Assembly (NCBI RefSeq): GCF_900163815.1
Contig: NZ_FUKO01000019.1
Location: 186,001-250,000 of the forward strand
Length of the DNA: 64,000 nucleotides
Source of the DNA: Microbacterium esteraromaticum
Lineage (GTDB): Bacteria; Actinomycetota; Actinomycetes; Actinomycetales; Microbacteriaceae
Reading direction: 5' to 3'
Shown: one piece after another, positions 17,724 to 26,119 of the stretch
Position numbering within the stretch: the stretch's first letter is position 1
Layout of the letters: every line of letters starts with the position of its first letter
Program-made: the position numbers and the translations under genes
The notes under the pieces: model-generated
What the model saw: the letters and a program-made list of their open reading frames with translations, nothing else
Told to the model about the DNA's origin: nothing
The model's database searches: none

Positions 17724-18539
17724 TCAGAGCACCGCGGCGAGGAAGTCCTTCGTACGCTGCTCCTGCGGCGTCGAGAAGATCTGCTCGGGCGAGCCTTCTT
17801 CGACGATGCGACCGCCGTCGAACATCAGCACCCGGTTGGAGACATCGCGAGCGAACTGCATCTCGTGGGTGACGATCAGCATCGTCACGTCGGTGTCGCG
17901 GGCGATGTCACGCAGGATGCTGAGGACTTCGCCGACGACCTCAGGGTCGAGCGCACTGGTGACCTCGTCGAGCAGCAGGATCTCCGGCTCCATGGCAAGC
18001 GCACGGGCGATGGCCACACGCTGCTGCTGTCCACCCGAGAGTTGCGTGGGGTGGGCGTCTGCCTTGTCGGGGAGTCCGACCATCTCGAGTAGCTCGTGGG
18101 CACGGGTGATCGCCTTCGCACGAGGAGTCTTCAGCACGTGCACCGGCGCCTCGATGATGTTCTCCAGCACCGTCATGTTCGGAAACAGGTTGAACTGCTG
18201 GAAGACCATGCCGATGCGTTTGCGCATCTCGTTCTTGTGCTTCTCTTTGAGTTCCACTCGCTTGCCGCCGCGCTCGACGTGCGTCAGCGGCTGACCATCG
18301 ACGAGGATGTACCCGCCGTTGGCTTCTTCGAGCGTCATGACGAGGCGCAGGATGGTGGTCTTTCCGGAGCCACTCGGGCCGATCAGCGTGACCCGGTCGC
18401 CCTTGCGGACGGTGAAATCCAGGTCGTGGAGCACGACGTGGTCACCGAAGCGCTTTTCGACTTTGTCGAAGCGAATAGCGGGCACAACGCCGTCATCGAG
18501 GGTGATGGCACCCGTGTGTGTGTCAGGTTGCGTAGACAA
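17724..18539 (-). CDS. ehuA: Ectoine/hydroxyectoine-type ABC importer, ATP-binding protein
   Basis: 271 residues. The ABC ATPase motifs are complete: Walker A GPSGSGKTT (about 54-62), Q-loop VFQQFNLFP, signature LSGGQQQRVAIARALA, Walker B ILLLDEVTSALD and the switch histidine THEM. The insertion after Walker A (MTLEEANGG, LTHVERGGKRVELKEKH) and the phrase LENIIEAPVHVLKT match the EhuA branch of polar amino-acid ATPases rather than a generic GlnQ. It is the last gene of the ehuB-ehuC-ehuD-ehuA operon. Without a search, a different compatible solute or amino acid remains possible. Confidence 0.75.
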   Translation of the reverse strand: MSTQPDTHTGAITLDDGVVPAIRFDKVEKRFGDHVVLHDLDFTVRKGDRVTLIGPSGSGKTTILRLVMTLEEANGGYILVDGQPLTHVERGGKRVELKEKHKNEMRKRIGMVFQQFNLFPNMTVLENIIEAPVHVLKTPRAKAITRAHELLEMVGLPDKADAHPTQLSGGQQQRVAIARALAMEPEILLLDEVTSALDPEVVGEVLSILRDIARDTDVTMLIVTHEMQFARDVSNRVLMFDGGRIVEEGSPEQIFSTPQEQRTKDFLAAVL

Positions 18540-19185
18540 GACGCTTCTCCAATCGGGCGATGAGCAGGGAGGTCGGGTAGCTGGCGATCAGGAACAGTGC
18601 TCCCGCCATGATGACGGGTTCGAGGAATCGGAAGTGCGATCCGCCGTATTGCTGGGCAGCGGCGACCATGTCGATCACCGTGATGACCACGAGGAACGGC
18701 GTCTCCTTGAACATCGAGATGACATAGTTCCCGAGTGCCGGGATGGTCGACCGAAGCGCCTGCGGAATGATGACGGCGCTCCAGGTGCGCCCCGGCGACA
18801 TCGAGAGAGCGGTCGTCGCCTCCCACTGTCCGCGGGGGACCGCTTCGATTCCGGCGCGGTAGACCTCGGCCATGTAGGTCGCGTAGTGGATGCCGAAGAT
18901 GACGATGCCCAATGTGATCGGCGGCACCGCGGTCAGCGCGTAGTACGCGAAGAGCAGCTGCACGATCAGCGGCGTCATCCGGATGAAGTTCATCACGAAC
19001 GTCACGATGGCGACCACGGGTCGTGGTGCCACCTGACGAACCACGGCGATGACCAGTCCGAGCACAGCGGCGATCGCGCTGCCGACCAGCGTCACGAACA
19101 GTGTGACGGTCAGGAACTGCCACAGCATGTCCGGGAGTGCGGCGAACGCATGATCCCAGTTCCAGAGCTGTCCGTCGTCATTCAT
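18523..19185 (-). CDS. ehuD: Ectoine/hydroxyectoine-type ABC importer, permease D
   Basis: 220 residues from the ATG at 19185, preceded by GGGGGC. About five membrane spans carry the polar amino-acid permease (HisM) signature. The EAA-loop region reads GIEAVPRGQWEATTALSMSP near residue 120. It overlaps ehuC by 8 bases and ehuA by 17 bases, so the operon is tightly coupled. It forms the channel together with EhuC. Confidence 0.75.
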   Translation of the reverse strand: MNDDGQLWNWDHAFAALPDMLWQFLTVTLFVTLVGSAIAAVLGLVIAVVRQVAPRPVVAIVTFVMNFIRMTPLIVQLLFAYYALTAVPPITLGIVIFGIHYATYMAEVYRAGIEAVPRGQWEATTALSMSPGRTWSAVIIPQALRSTIPALGNYVISMFKETPFLVVITVIDMVAAAQQYGGSHFRFLEPVIMAGALFLIASYPTSLLIARLEKRLVYAT

Positions 19186-19906
19186 TGGACGCCCCCTGTG
19201 TTTCTGCGACGGGCGCCGCGACGGCTTCACGCAGACGGGTTCCCTGTCCGAGCTTGTGCTTCGCGCGGGTTTCGAGCATGTTCATGGCGATGGTGAGGGC
19301 GTAGGCGATCACGAAGTAGAGCACCAGGCCGAGCGAATAGGCGAAGAACACATCGGTGTCGATGCGCAGCTTGTTCAGCTGCGCGGTGAGGTCGACGATA
19401 GTGATCAGGTAGACGACCGCCGTGCCCTTCAGCAACTGGATCAGCAGGTTGGCGAGCGAGGGGATCATCAGCGCCCACGCCTGCGGGAAGATGATCCGCA
19501 TCATGCGGTGCGCGCTCGACATGCTCAGAGCGGTGGTCGCCTCCCACTGACCGCGCGATACCGAGTTGATCGATCCGCGCACGACCTCCGCGCCGTAGGC
19601 GCCGTAGTTGAAGCCGAGTCCGAGTATTCCGACCAGCAACGGCGGCAGCTCGAGGTTGAACGGCGGCAATGGCAGCACGAAGAAGAGGAAGAACAGCTGC
19701 ACGAGCAACGAGGTGCCTCGGAAGATCTCGATGACGAACCGTGCGAAACCGCGCACGAGGACGTTCTCGAGCCGGGCCAGCAGCCCGAAGCTGACAGCAA
19801 CAGCGAACGCCAGCAGGGCGCCGCCCACAGTGAGCACGAGGGTGATGTACAACCCATCGAGTATCTGGGGCAGCGCCCGCTGGAGCGCCTCGAAATTTTC
19901 GATCAC
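19178..19906 (-). CDS. ehuC: Ectoine/hydroxyectoine-type ABC importer, permease C
   Basis: 242 residues. HisM-type permease with the family phrases EIFRGTSLLVQLFFLFFVLP (about 62-81), NYGAYGAEVVRGSINSVSRG and LLIQLLKGTAVVYLI, which are the usual EhuC wording. The C-terminal 30 residues form a charged tail. It follows ehuB by 13 bases and overlaps ehuD. Confidence 0.75.
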   Translation of the reverse strand: MIENFEALQRALPQILDGLYITLVLTVGGALLAFAVAVSFGLLARLENVLVRGFARFVIEIFRGTSLLVQLFFLFFVLPLPPFNLELPPLLVGILGLGFNYGAYGAEVVRGSINSVSRGQWEATTALSMSSAHRMMRIIFPQAWALMIPSLANLLIQLLKGTAVVYLITIVDLTAQLNKLRIDTDVFFAYSLGLVLYFVIAYALTIAMNMLETRAKHKLGQGTRLREAVAAPVAETQGASNE

Positions 19907-19919
19907 GAGAGAGTGTGTG

Positions 19920-20810
19920 TCAGCCGAGGTCGCCGGCGCACAGCTGCTCGGTGGTCAGGTCTGCCGGCGGCAGGTTCTCAGCGGTGAAGCCGAACGGCTC
20001 GACGAGGTCGAGGTAGTTCTGCTCCTCGCCGGTGATCTTCGCGAGCTCCTTGTTGTAAGCCTCAAGAAGGTCGGTGTCCTTCTTGCGGAACACCGTTGCG
20101 CCAGCGCCGATCTGCTCGACACCATCGATCGTCTGCACGAACGCCTCGGTGGTCTCGAGGTCGTCCATGTCCTTCGTCATCCAGTTCAGCGAGACGGCGG
20201 TCAGGGTGAACGCATCGGCACGACCGTTCTGCACTGCTTCCAGACCGCTGGTCGCGCTGTCGACGTTGATGACGTTGGTGTAGCCGAGGTCCTTGGCGTA
20301 GCCCTCTTCGATGGCTCCGGACTGCACTGCGAGCTTGACATCGCCGTTCTCGACGACCGAGTCGAGGTCGGTGAGGCCCTGCGGGTTGCCCGCGGGGACG
20401 ACCAGGGTCGTGGTGTACATGATCTCGGGATCGCTGAACGCGGCTTCGGCGCAGCGGTCGGGAAGGATCGACATGCCCGCGCTGACGGCGTCCCAGCGGC
20501 CGGCGTTGAGGCCGGGGATCAGGGAGTCCCAAGCGACTTCCTTGACCTCGATGTCGTCGATGCCCAGCTCCTTGAAGATGTGCTCGTGCATCGCGATGGT
20601 GGCGCCGGTGGGCTCGCCGCTCTCGTCGACCCAGGAGTACGGACGCTCGGAGGCGATAGCCAGAGTGATCTTGCCGGAGTCCTGCGCCTTCTCAAGCGTG
20701 GTCATGGCGTCGTCGTCGTTGTCTCCGGACCCGCCGGAGGCGCACCCGGCGAGGGCCAGTGTGAGTACCCCCAACGTCGCGAGTGCGGTTCTTGCGGTGC
20801 GCTTGCTCAT
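19920..20810 (-). CDS. ehuB: Ectoine/hydroxyectoine-type ABC importer, substrate-binding lipoprotein
   Basis: 296 residues from the ATG at 20810, which has an AGGAG site; an in-frame ATG at 20840 is less likely. Lipoprotein signal with lipobox LAGC at about 21-24, then a Ser/Gly/Asp-rich linker. The periplasmic-binding fold carries the EhuB-type string WDSLIPGLNAGRWDAVSAGM, RCAEAAFSDP, VVPAGNPQGL and GYAKDLGYTNV. Ectoines are osmoprotectants and also nutrients, so the operon probably brings in compatible solutes. The divergent GntR regulator suggests substrate-dependent control. Confidence 0.75.
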   Translation of the reverse strand: MSKRTARTALATLGVLTLALAGCASGGSGDNDDDAMTTLEKAQDSGKITLAIASERPYSWVDESGEPTGATIAMHEHIFKELGIDDIEVKEVAWDSLIPGLNAGRWDAVSAGMSILPDRCAEAAFSDPEIMYTTTLVVPAGNPQGLTDLDSVVENGDVKLAVQSGAIEEGYAKDLGYTNVINVDSATSGLEAVQNGRADAFTLTAVSLNWMTKDMDDLETTEAFVQTIDGVEQIGAGATVFRKKDTDLLEAYNKELAKITGEEQNYLDLVEPFGFTAENLPPADLTTEQLCAGDLG

Positions 20811-20863
20811 GCTGCTCCTCTTTATCGCTGTGATCGCCACTCGGTGAGCGGTGACAGGAAATT

Positions 20864-20929
20864 ACGATACGGAACCTGTCGATCTAAGTACAATTAGACG
20901 TGCAGATTGTCGACAATGATACAAATCTG
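20864..20929. promoter_or_regulatory. ehuB promoter and candidate GntR operator
   Basis: On the minus strand TTGTAC (20888-20893) and TATCGT (20864-20869) form a -35/-10 pair with an 18-bp spacer for ehuB. Just upstream lies the perfect 12-bp palindrome ATTGTCGACAAT (20906-20917), of the TTGT-N-ACAA type common for FadR/FCD regulators, within a wider CAGATT/AATCTG inverted repeat (20903-20929). Confidence 0.5.
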
Positions 20930-21013
20930 TTGTCTTGCGTCGCAACGCAGAAATCGCGCACAGCACGCGAGAATGGATGCGATGCGCCACGCTCTGGTGA
21001 TGAGGAGACCTGA

Positions 21014-21784
21014 ATGCCCCGTGACATGCCCCGTTCCGTCGGACGGGCATCCGTGCTGCGTGTGCCGCGAATGTCGACCGTCGATCTGATCGCGATCGAA
21101 CTGCGCAAGGCGATCTTCTCGGGGGCTCTGCCCGTGGGTTCTCCGCTCGGTGAGGTCGAGATCGCCACCCAGCTGGGAGTGAGTCGCAGCCCGCTGCGAG
21201 AGGCCGCGCAGCGGTTGGTGCAGGACGGCATCCTCATTGCTATTCCGGGCCGAGGCATGAGTGTCGCGGTTATCGAGGGCGACCAGGTCGACGACGTCTA
21301 CGTGATGCGCCTCGCCGTTGAGTCTCAGGCCGTGCGCCGGATCACCCGCGCGAATGATTCGCGGGCGATGGCGCGCATCACTCGCGCTTTTGAGGAGTTC
21401 TCGACAGCGAGCGCGGGGGATGACGCGCGCGCGATGGGCGACGCCGACCTGGAGTTCCACCAGGTGCTGGTCGACGCGGCCGGTAGTGAGCGGCTCACGC
21501 GCGGCATGGCGACGCTGGTCATGCAGACGCGCATCGCGAGCTTCAGCGTGCCGGAGGGATACTCGGTGCGGCGTTCAATCTCGCCCACTTACGAACGTCT
21601 GCTCGCCGCGCTCGCCGCAGGAGATGCAGACGCCGCGGTCATCGCGCTGGAGGAGCAGTTCGAGGATGCTGTCTCACGCCTGCGGGGAGATGACGTCACC
21701 GTGGAGACCGTCGATGTCGACGTGGATGCCGAGGAGCAGGTGTTCCGGCCCATCGACGCGACAGCGATCCACGAGGGGCGCTGA
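21014..21784 (+). CDS. GntR-family (FCD-type) transcriptional regulator
   Basis: 256 residues with an AGGAGACC site before the ATG. The winged helix-turn-helix covers about 20-85 (LRKAIFSGALPVGSPLGEVE, LGVSRSPLREAAQRLVQDG). The C-terminal FCD ligand domain covers about 95-230, with the metal-site-type pattern DADLEFHQVLVDAAGSERL. The acidic tail of about 30 residues is unusual. Its divergence from ehuB across 203 bp makes it the probable local regulator of the importer, responding to the substrate or a breakdown product. Confidence 0.85.
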   Translation: MPRDMPRSVGRASVLRVPRMSTVDLIAIELRKAIFSGALPVGSPLGEVEIATQLGVSRSPLREAAQRLVQDGILIAIPGRGMSVAVIEGDQVDDVYVMRLAVESQAVRRITRANDSRAMARITRAFEEFSTASAGDDARAMGDADLEFHQVLVDAAGSERLTRGMATLVMQTRIASFSVPEGYSVRRSISPTYERLLAALAAGDADAAVIALEEQFEDAVSRLRGDDVTVETVDVDVDAEEQVFRPIDATAIHEGR

Positions 21785-21797
21785 CATTACACGAAGA

Positions 21798-21835
21798 AAG
21801 ATGCCCCTTCCCGGATGAACGGGAAGGGGCATCTT
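21798..21835. terminator. Bidirectional terminator between gntR and fba
   Basis: A perfect 16-bp stem (21798-21813 with 21820-21835, loop GATGAA) has T-rich tails on both strands (TTCATTT on plus, TTCTTCGT on minus). Confidence 0.9.
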
Positions 21836-21871
21836 CATTTCGGGGCTCGGTGGCCCATCTCGAGACTGTTG

Positions 21872-22900
<1,029 letters not shown>

Positions 22901-23082
22901 GAAATCTCCTGCGTTTAGGGTGCGGGGGTCACCTTCACTTTAGTCGCGCGGAAGAAGGATTTTCGCGGACGTTACCTCGGCTGGCCGTTCGTTCTTGAGA
23001 TCTTGGTAAGAACCCGCTTTTCTTCATTGCAATCTTGGGAAAAGTAGCCGATTCCGTTGCATCCGATCGTTATGCTAACCGC

Positions 23083-24069
23083 ATGGTGAGCCTCACAGCC
23101 GATCTCAGTCCGCTTCGTCCCGACCGCAACCTCGCAATGGAACTCGTGCGTGCCACGGAGGCCGCCGCGATCCGGGCCGTGCCCTTCGTCGGACGAGGTG
23201 ACAAAGAGGCGGCCGACGGCGCAGCCGTCGACGCGATGAGAGCGTTTCTCGGCACGGTCAATTTCCAGGGTCGCGTGGTCATCGGCGAGGGCGAGAAGGA
23301 CAACGCCCCGATGCTCTTCAACGGTGAGGATGTCGGAACGGGCCGCGGCCCCGAGTGCGATATCGCCGTGGACCCCATCGACGGCACGTCTCTCACCGCG
23401 TCCGGCCGCCAGAACGCGCTGTCGGTTCTCGCCGTCTCCGACCGGGGATCGATGCTCGACGCCTCCAGCGTCTTCTATATGGACAAGCTCGTCACCGGCC
23501 CCGCAGGTGTAGGCGTCGTCGACATTCGCCTGCCCATCGGCGAGAACATCCGTCGACTCGCAAAGGCGCTCGAGAAGCCGGTCGACGAACTCGTCGTCTC
23601 GGTGCTGAACCGCCCCCGTCACGAGAAGCTCATCGAAGAGATCCGCGAGGCAGGTGCCGGCACCCGCCTGATGAGCGATGGCGACGTCGCCGGTGGCATC
23701 AATGCGGCCCGGCACGCCGCGCGCACCGACATGTGCGTGGGCATCGGCGGCAGCCCCGAGGGCATCGTCACCGCATGTGCGATCAAAGCGCTCGGCGGAC
23801 ACATTCAGGGTATCCTCTGGCCCCGTGATGATGAAGAGCGCCAGCGCGGCATCGACGCCGGCCTCGACATCGACAAGGTCTACGAGGCAGACGACCTCGT
23901 CAAGGGCAACAACACCATCTTCGTCGCCACTGGCGTCACCGATGGACAACTGATCAAGGGCGTGCGGCGCGAAGGCGGCTATCTGTTCACTGAGAGTGTT
24001 GTGCTGCGCAGCGCGTCGGGAACGCTTCGTCGCATCGCCTCAGAGCACCTCGTCTCGAAGTGGCTTTGA
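23083..24069 (+). CDS. glpX: Class II fructose-1,6-bisphosphatase
   Basis: 328 residues. It dephosphorylates fructose 1,6-bisphosphate, the committed step of gluconeogenesis; GlpX is the usual form in actinobacteria. Motifs are VVIGEGEKDNAPML (about 65-78), the metal-binding AVDPIDGTSLTA near 97, and the conserved GGSPEGIVTACAIKALGG near 222. The ATG at 23083 is preferred: TATGCT (23071-23076) lies six bases before it, implying a leaderless message. An upstream in-frame TTG would lie before the transcription start. Confidence 0.95.
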   Translation: MVSLTADLSPLRPDRNLAMELVRATEAAAIRAVPFVGRGDKEAADGAAVDAMRAFLGTVNFQGRVVIGEGEKDNAPMLFNGEDVGTGRGPECDIAVDPIDGTSLTASGRQNALSVLAVSDRGSMLDASSVFYMDKLVTGPAGVGVVDIRLPIGENIRRLAKALEKPVDELVVSVLNRPRHEKLIEEIREAGAGTRLMSDGDVAGGINAARHAARTDMCVGIGGSPEGIVTACAIKALGGHIQGILWPRDDEERQRGIDAGLDIDKVYEADDLVKGNNTIFVATGVTDGQLIKGVRREGGYLFTESVVLRSASGTLRRIASEHLVSKWL

Positions 24070-24187
24070 CCGGCTGAAACCCGGCATCCGCCGCGCTCAC
24101 TACCGGCATTCCCAGGCGACCCTGGCACAATGTGAAGGGAGCCGGTGCTTTTCGTGTGCCGGCAGGCCAGGAACAGGAGAGCTCGCG

Positions 24188-24469
24188 ATGTCATCGAACG
24201 AGCAGTCTGAGAAGCCGCGCCGCGCTCAGCATGTCACCACCAAGACCGGACGTATTCTGCGTGTGACAGATGCGCAGATCGCCGCAGCCGCAGCACCGAC
24301 GGCGACAGCGGTGCAGGCCGACTTCGACCCGGCACGCCGCACGGACGTGCTGTTCCGCGTCCGCCGCGATGAAGGGCACGAGCTCAGCTCCTGGTGGATG
24401 ATCGGCGCCTTCCTCGTCACCTCCGGCGTCGTCATCGCCCTGCTCTCGTGGGTGCCGGGCGGCGCCTGA
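24188..24469 (+). CDS. Small membrane protein, uncharacterised
   Basis: 93 residues from the ATG at 24188 behind AGGAGAG. A basic, polar N-terminus (SSNEQSEKPRRAQHVTTKTG) and an Ala-rich middle are followed by one C-terminal membrane helix (about 66-90, SSWWMIGAFLVTSGVVIALLSW). Not assigned to a family. It lies between glpX and a convergent ankyrin gene. Its stop codon sits inside a tandem small hairpin. Confidence 0.6.
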   Translation: MSSNEQSEKPRRAQHVTTKTGRILRVTDAQIAAAAAPTATAVQADFDPARRTDVLFRVRRDEGHELSSWWMIGAFLVTSGVVIALLSWVPGGA

Positions 24470-24511
24470 ACCCGATCAGGCCTGAACCCGATCAGGCCTG
24501 AGCCTCGTCAG
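24465..24511. repeat. Tandem short hairpins between convergent genes
   Basis: The 16-bp unit CCTGAACCCGATCAGG occurs twice in direct succession (24465-24480, 24481-24496), followed by a degenerate third copy to 24511. Each unit is a 5-bp stem (CCTGA/TCAGG) with a 6-base loop. It covers the stop codons of both flanking genes. Confidence 0.6.
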
Positions 24512-24891
24512 TACGAGTCGAGAACTGCACGCATCTCGGTCAGCTGGAACTGATCAGCGACCTCGCGGGCAGTGTGCGCACCCGCATCCTGATCCGCACC
24601 GGCGGCGAGCAGCATCCGCAACAGCGGCTCGTTCCGTCGGAACACGGCGCACGATACCGCTGTCTGCCCGTTCGCGTTGACCGCATCTTTGTCCGCACCG
24701 CGGGCGATCAAGTCGGCCACGACGTCGGTCTGCTCGGCGTACGCCGCGATGATCAGCAGCGTGTCGCCACGAGGATTTCGCACGTCGACCGGCACTCCGG
24801 CGTCGAGCATCTCGCCCAGCGGCCCGAGGCGCCCCTGGCGCGCAAGATCGAAGGTTCCCGCGATGACCTCGTTGCTGAGTCCGTCTGTCAT
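24508..24891 (-). CDS. Ankyrin-repeat protein
   Basis: 127 residues with about three ankyrin repeats: GRLGPLGEMLDAGVPVDVRN, RGDTLLIIAAYAEQTDVVAD-LIARGADKDAVN and GQTAVSCAVFRRNEPLLRM-LLAAGADQDAG. No signal peptide or membrane segment, so it is cytoplasmic. Small ankyrin proteins in this group often sit beside catalase or other stress genes; here the neighbour is an exonuclease. The binding partner is unknown. Confidence 0.85.
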   Translation of the reverse strand: MTDGLSNEVIAGTFDLARQGRLGPLGEMLDAGVPVDVRNPRGDTLLIIAAYAEQTDVVADLIARGADKDAVNANGQTAVSCAVFRRNEPLLRMLLAAGADQDAGAHTAREVADQFQLTEMRAVLDSY

Positions 24892-24918
24892 CTCACCATT
24901 GTGCGCGACACAGCGCGT

Positions 24919-25512
24919 TCACGCGACAGCGCGCTCGCGCTGCACCGGGCGCGGAGCCGTGAGGCGGATGCTGAGCGCGGCACCGAGTTCATCGATGTCG
25001 TCGGTGTCGGCGCGGCGCGCGGCGTCGATGATGATCTGTGCACAGGCACGGGCATCGGCGAGAGCATCGTGGTGCGGGAAGTCGCCGAAGCCCGCTGCTT
25101 CGGCAGCCTTCGGAAGTCGGTACGACTCGAGGTCGTACGTCTTGCGTGCGACCGCGAGCGAGCACAGCGAGCGGTAGGGCGGCGCTTCGATTCCGGTCAC
25201 CTCGCACGCGCGGCTCAACACTTTCAGGTCGAACCCCGCGTTGTGCGCCACCAGTACGTCGGCACCGGCGAAGGCGCACAGCCGATCGATCTGGTCCACC
25301 CACGTCGCGGCATCCGCCACCTGATGGGCATGAATGCCGTGGATCTTGATGTTCCACTCGTTGAACTCATCGTGGCCTGCCGGCGGACGGATGAGCCAGC
25401 CGGTCTGAGCCACCACCTCTCCGGCGCGTACTCGGACGAGTCCGACGGAGCAGGCCGAGGCGGGGCTGGAATTCGCCGTCTCGAAGTCGATTGCGGTGAA
25501 GTCCAATGGCAC
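24919..25512 (-). CDS. DnaQ-like (DEDDh) 3'-5' exonuclease
   Basis: 197 residues from the GTG at 25512. The exonuclease motifs are all present: Exo I AIDFETAN (D and E near residue 8), Exo II VAHNAGFDLKVL near 87, and Exo III HDALADA near 147, with the histidine that defines the DEDDh type. Length fits a single-domain exonuclease of the DNA polymerase III epsilon group, without a polymerase-binding tail, so it is more likely a repair or RNA-trimming enzyme than the replicative proofreader. The longer in-frame extension upstream has no family support. Confidence 0.9.
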   Translation of the reverse strand: MPLDFTAIDFETANSSPASACSVGLVRVRAGEVVAQTGWLIRPPAGHDEFNEWNIKIHGIHAHQVADAATWVDQIDRLCAFAGADVLVAHNAGFDLKVLSRACEVTGIEAPPYRSLCSLAVARKTYDLESYRLPKAAEAAGFGDFPHHDALADARACAQIIIDAARRADTDDIDELGAALSIRLTAPRPVQRERAVA

Positions 25513-25567
25513 GTATCCACTCTCACTCCGGAGACTTTCGAATCGGGCGAGGCTCGCCGCGAAGCGA

Positions 25568-26119
25568 TCAGCCTCGCGGCCGAATCTCTTTGGAGAGGTC
25601 TTGGAAGTCGACGAACGACATGTCATCGGGGATCTTCACGCACGCATCTTTAGCGGTGATCTCGAACGTCATGCGATCTTCATCCTGAAGCTCGCCCGCG
25701 TAGGTGAATCCGCCGGTCTTCACGTCGACCGTGATGTCGCCTCGAGTGAACCGTCCCATGGGCGCTTTCTCATCACCGTCGAGAACGTCGGGCGTCTGCG
25801 TCCACCCGGTCGCTTCGAGCTGCTTCGCCACGGCGGCGAAGCTCTCGGCCTGCTGCTCGCCCACGGTGACGCCCATCCCGGCCTGGTATGAGACACCGGG
25901 AAGAGGGGCGCCTTGGCATCCGTCGACAACTCCCATGGCGGTGGCACCGGACAGTCCCGCGTCGTCCAGCGCCTCGAACAGGTCTTGCACGGTCGAGTCG
26001 ATCGTCTCGACCTTCTTCTCGAGCACGGCTCGAGGGTTCGAGGGCGATGCCGTGGGCGAACAGGCAGCCAGCAGCAGAGCGAGGAGTCCCACGATGCCCA
26101 TCATGACGGCTTTTCTCAT
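25568..26119 (-). CDS. Lipoprotein of the WXG/DUF1023 operon
   Basis: 183 residues. Lipoprotein signal with lipobox LAAC at about 17-20, then a mature domain. Features include VAKQLEATGWTQTP and a pair of cysteines (DGCQG, KDACVKIP). The start overlaps the hydrolase stop by four bases (ATGA), making it the last gene of a four-gene coupled operon. A surface lipoprotein encoded directly after a secreted-type hydrolase could be an immunity protein or a cofactor for it; this is inference from position only. Confidence 0.7.
   Translation of the reverse strand: MRKAVMMGIVGLLALLLAACSPTASPSNPRAVLEKKVETIDSTVQDLFEALDDAGLSGATAMGVVDGCQGAPLPGVSYQAGMGVTVGEQQAESFAAVAKQLEATGWTQTPDVLDGDEKAPMGRFTRGDITVDVKTGGFTYAGELQDEDRMTFEITAKDACVKIPDDMSFVDFQDLSKEIRPRG

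Noticed and set aside
24465..24511. A CRISPR array
   Set aside because: The repeats are 16 bp, directly adjacent with no spacers, and only two to three copies exist.
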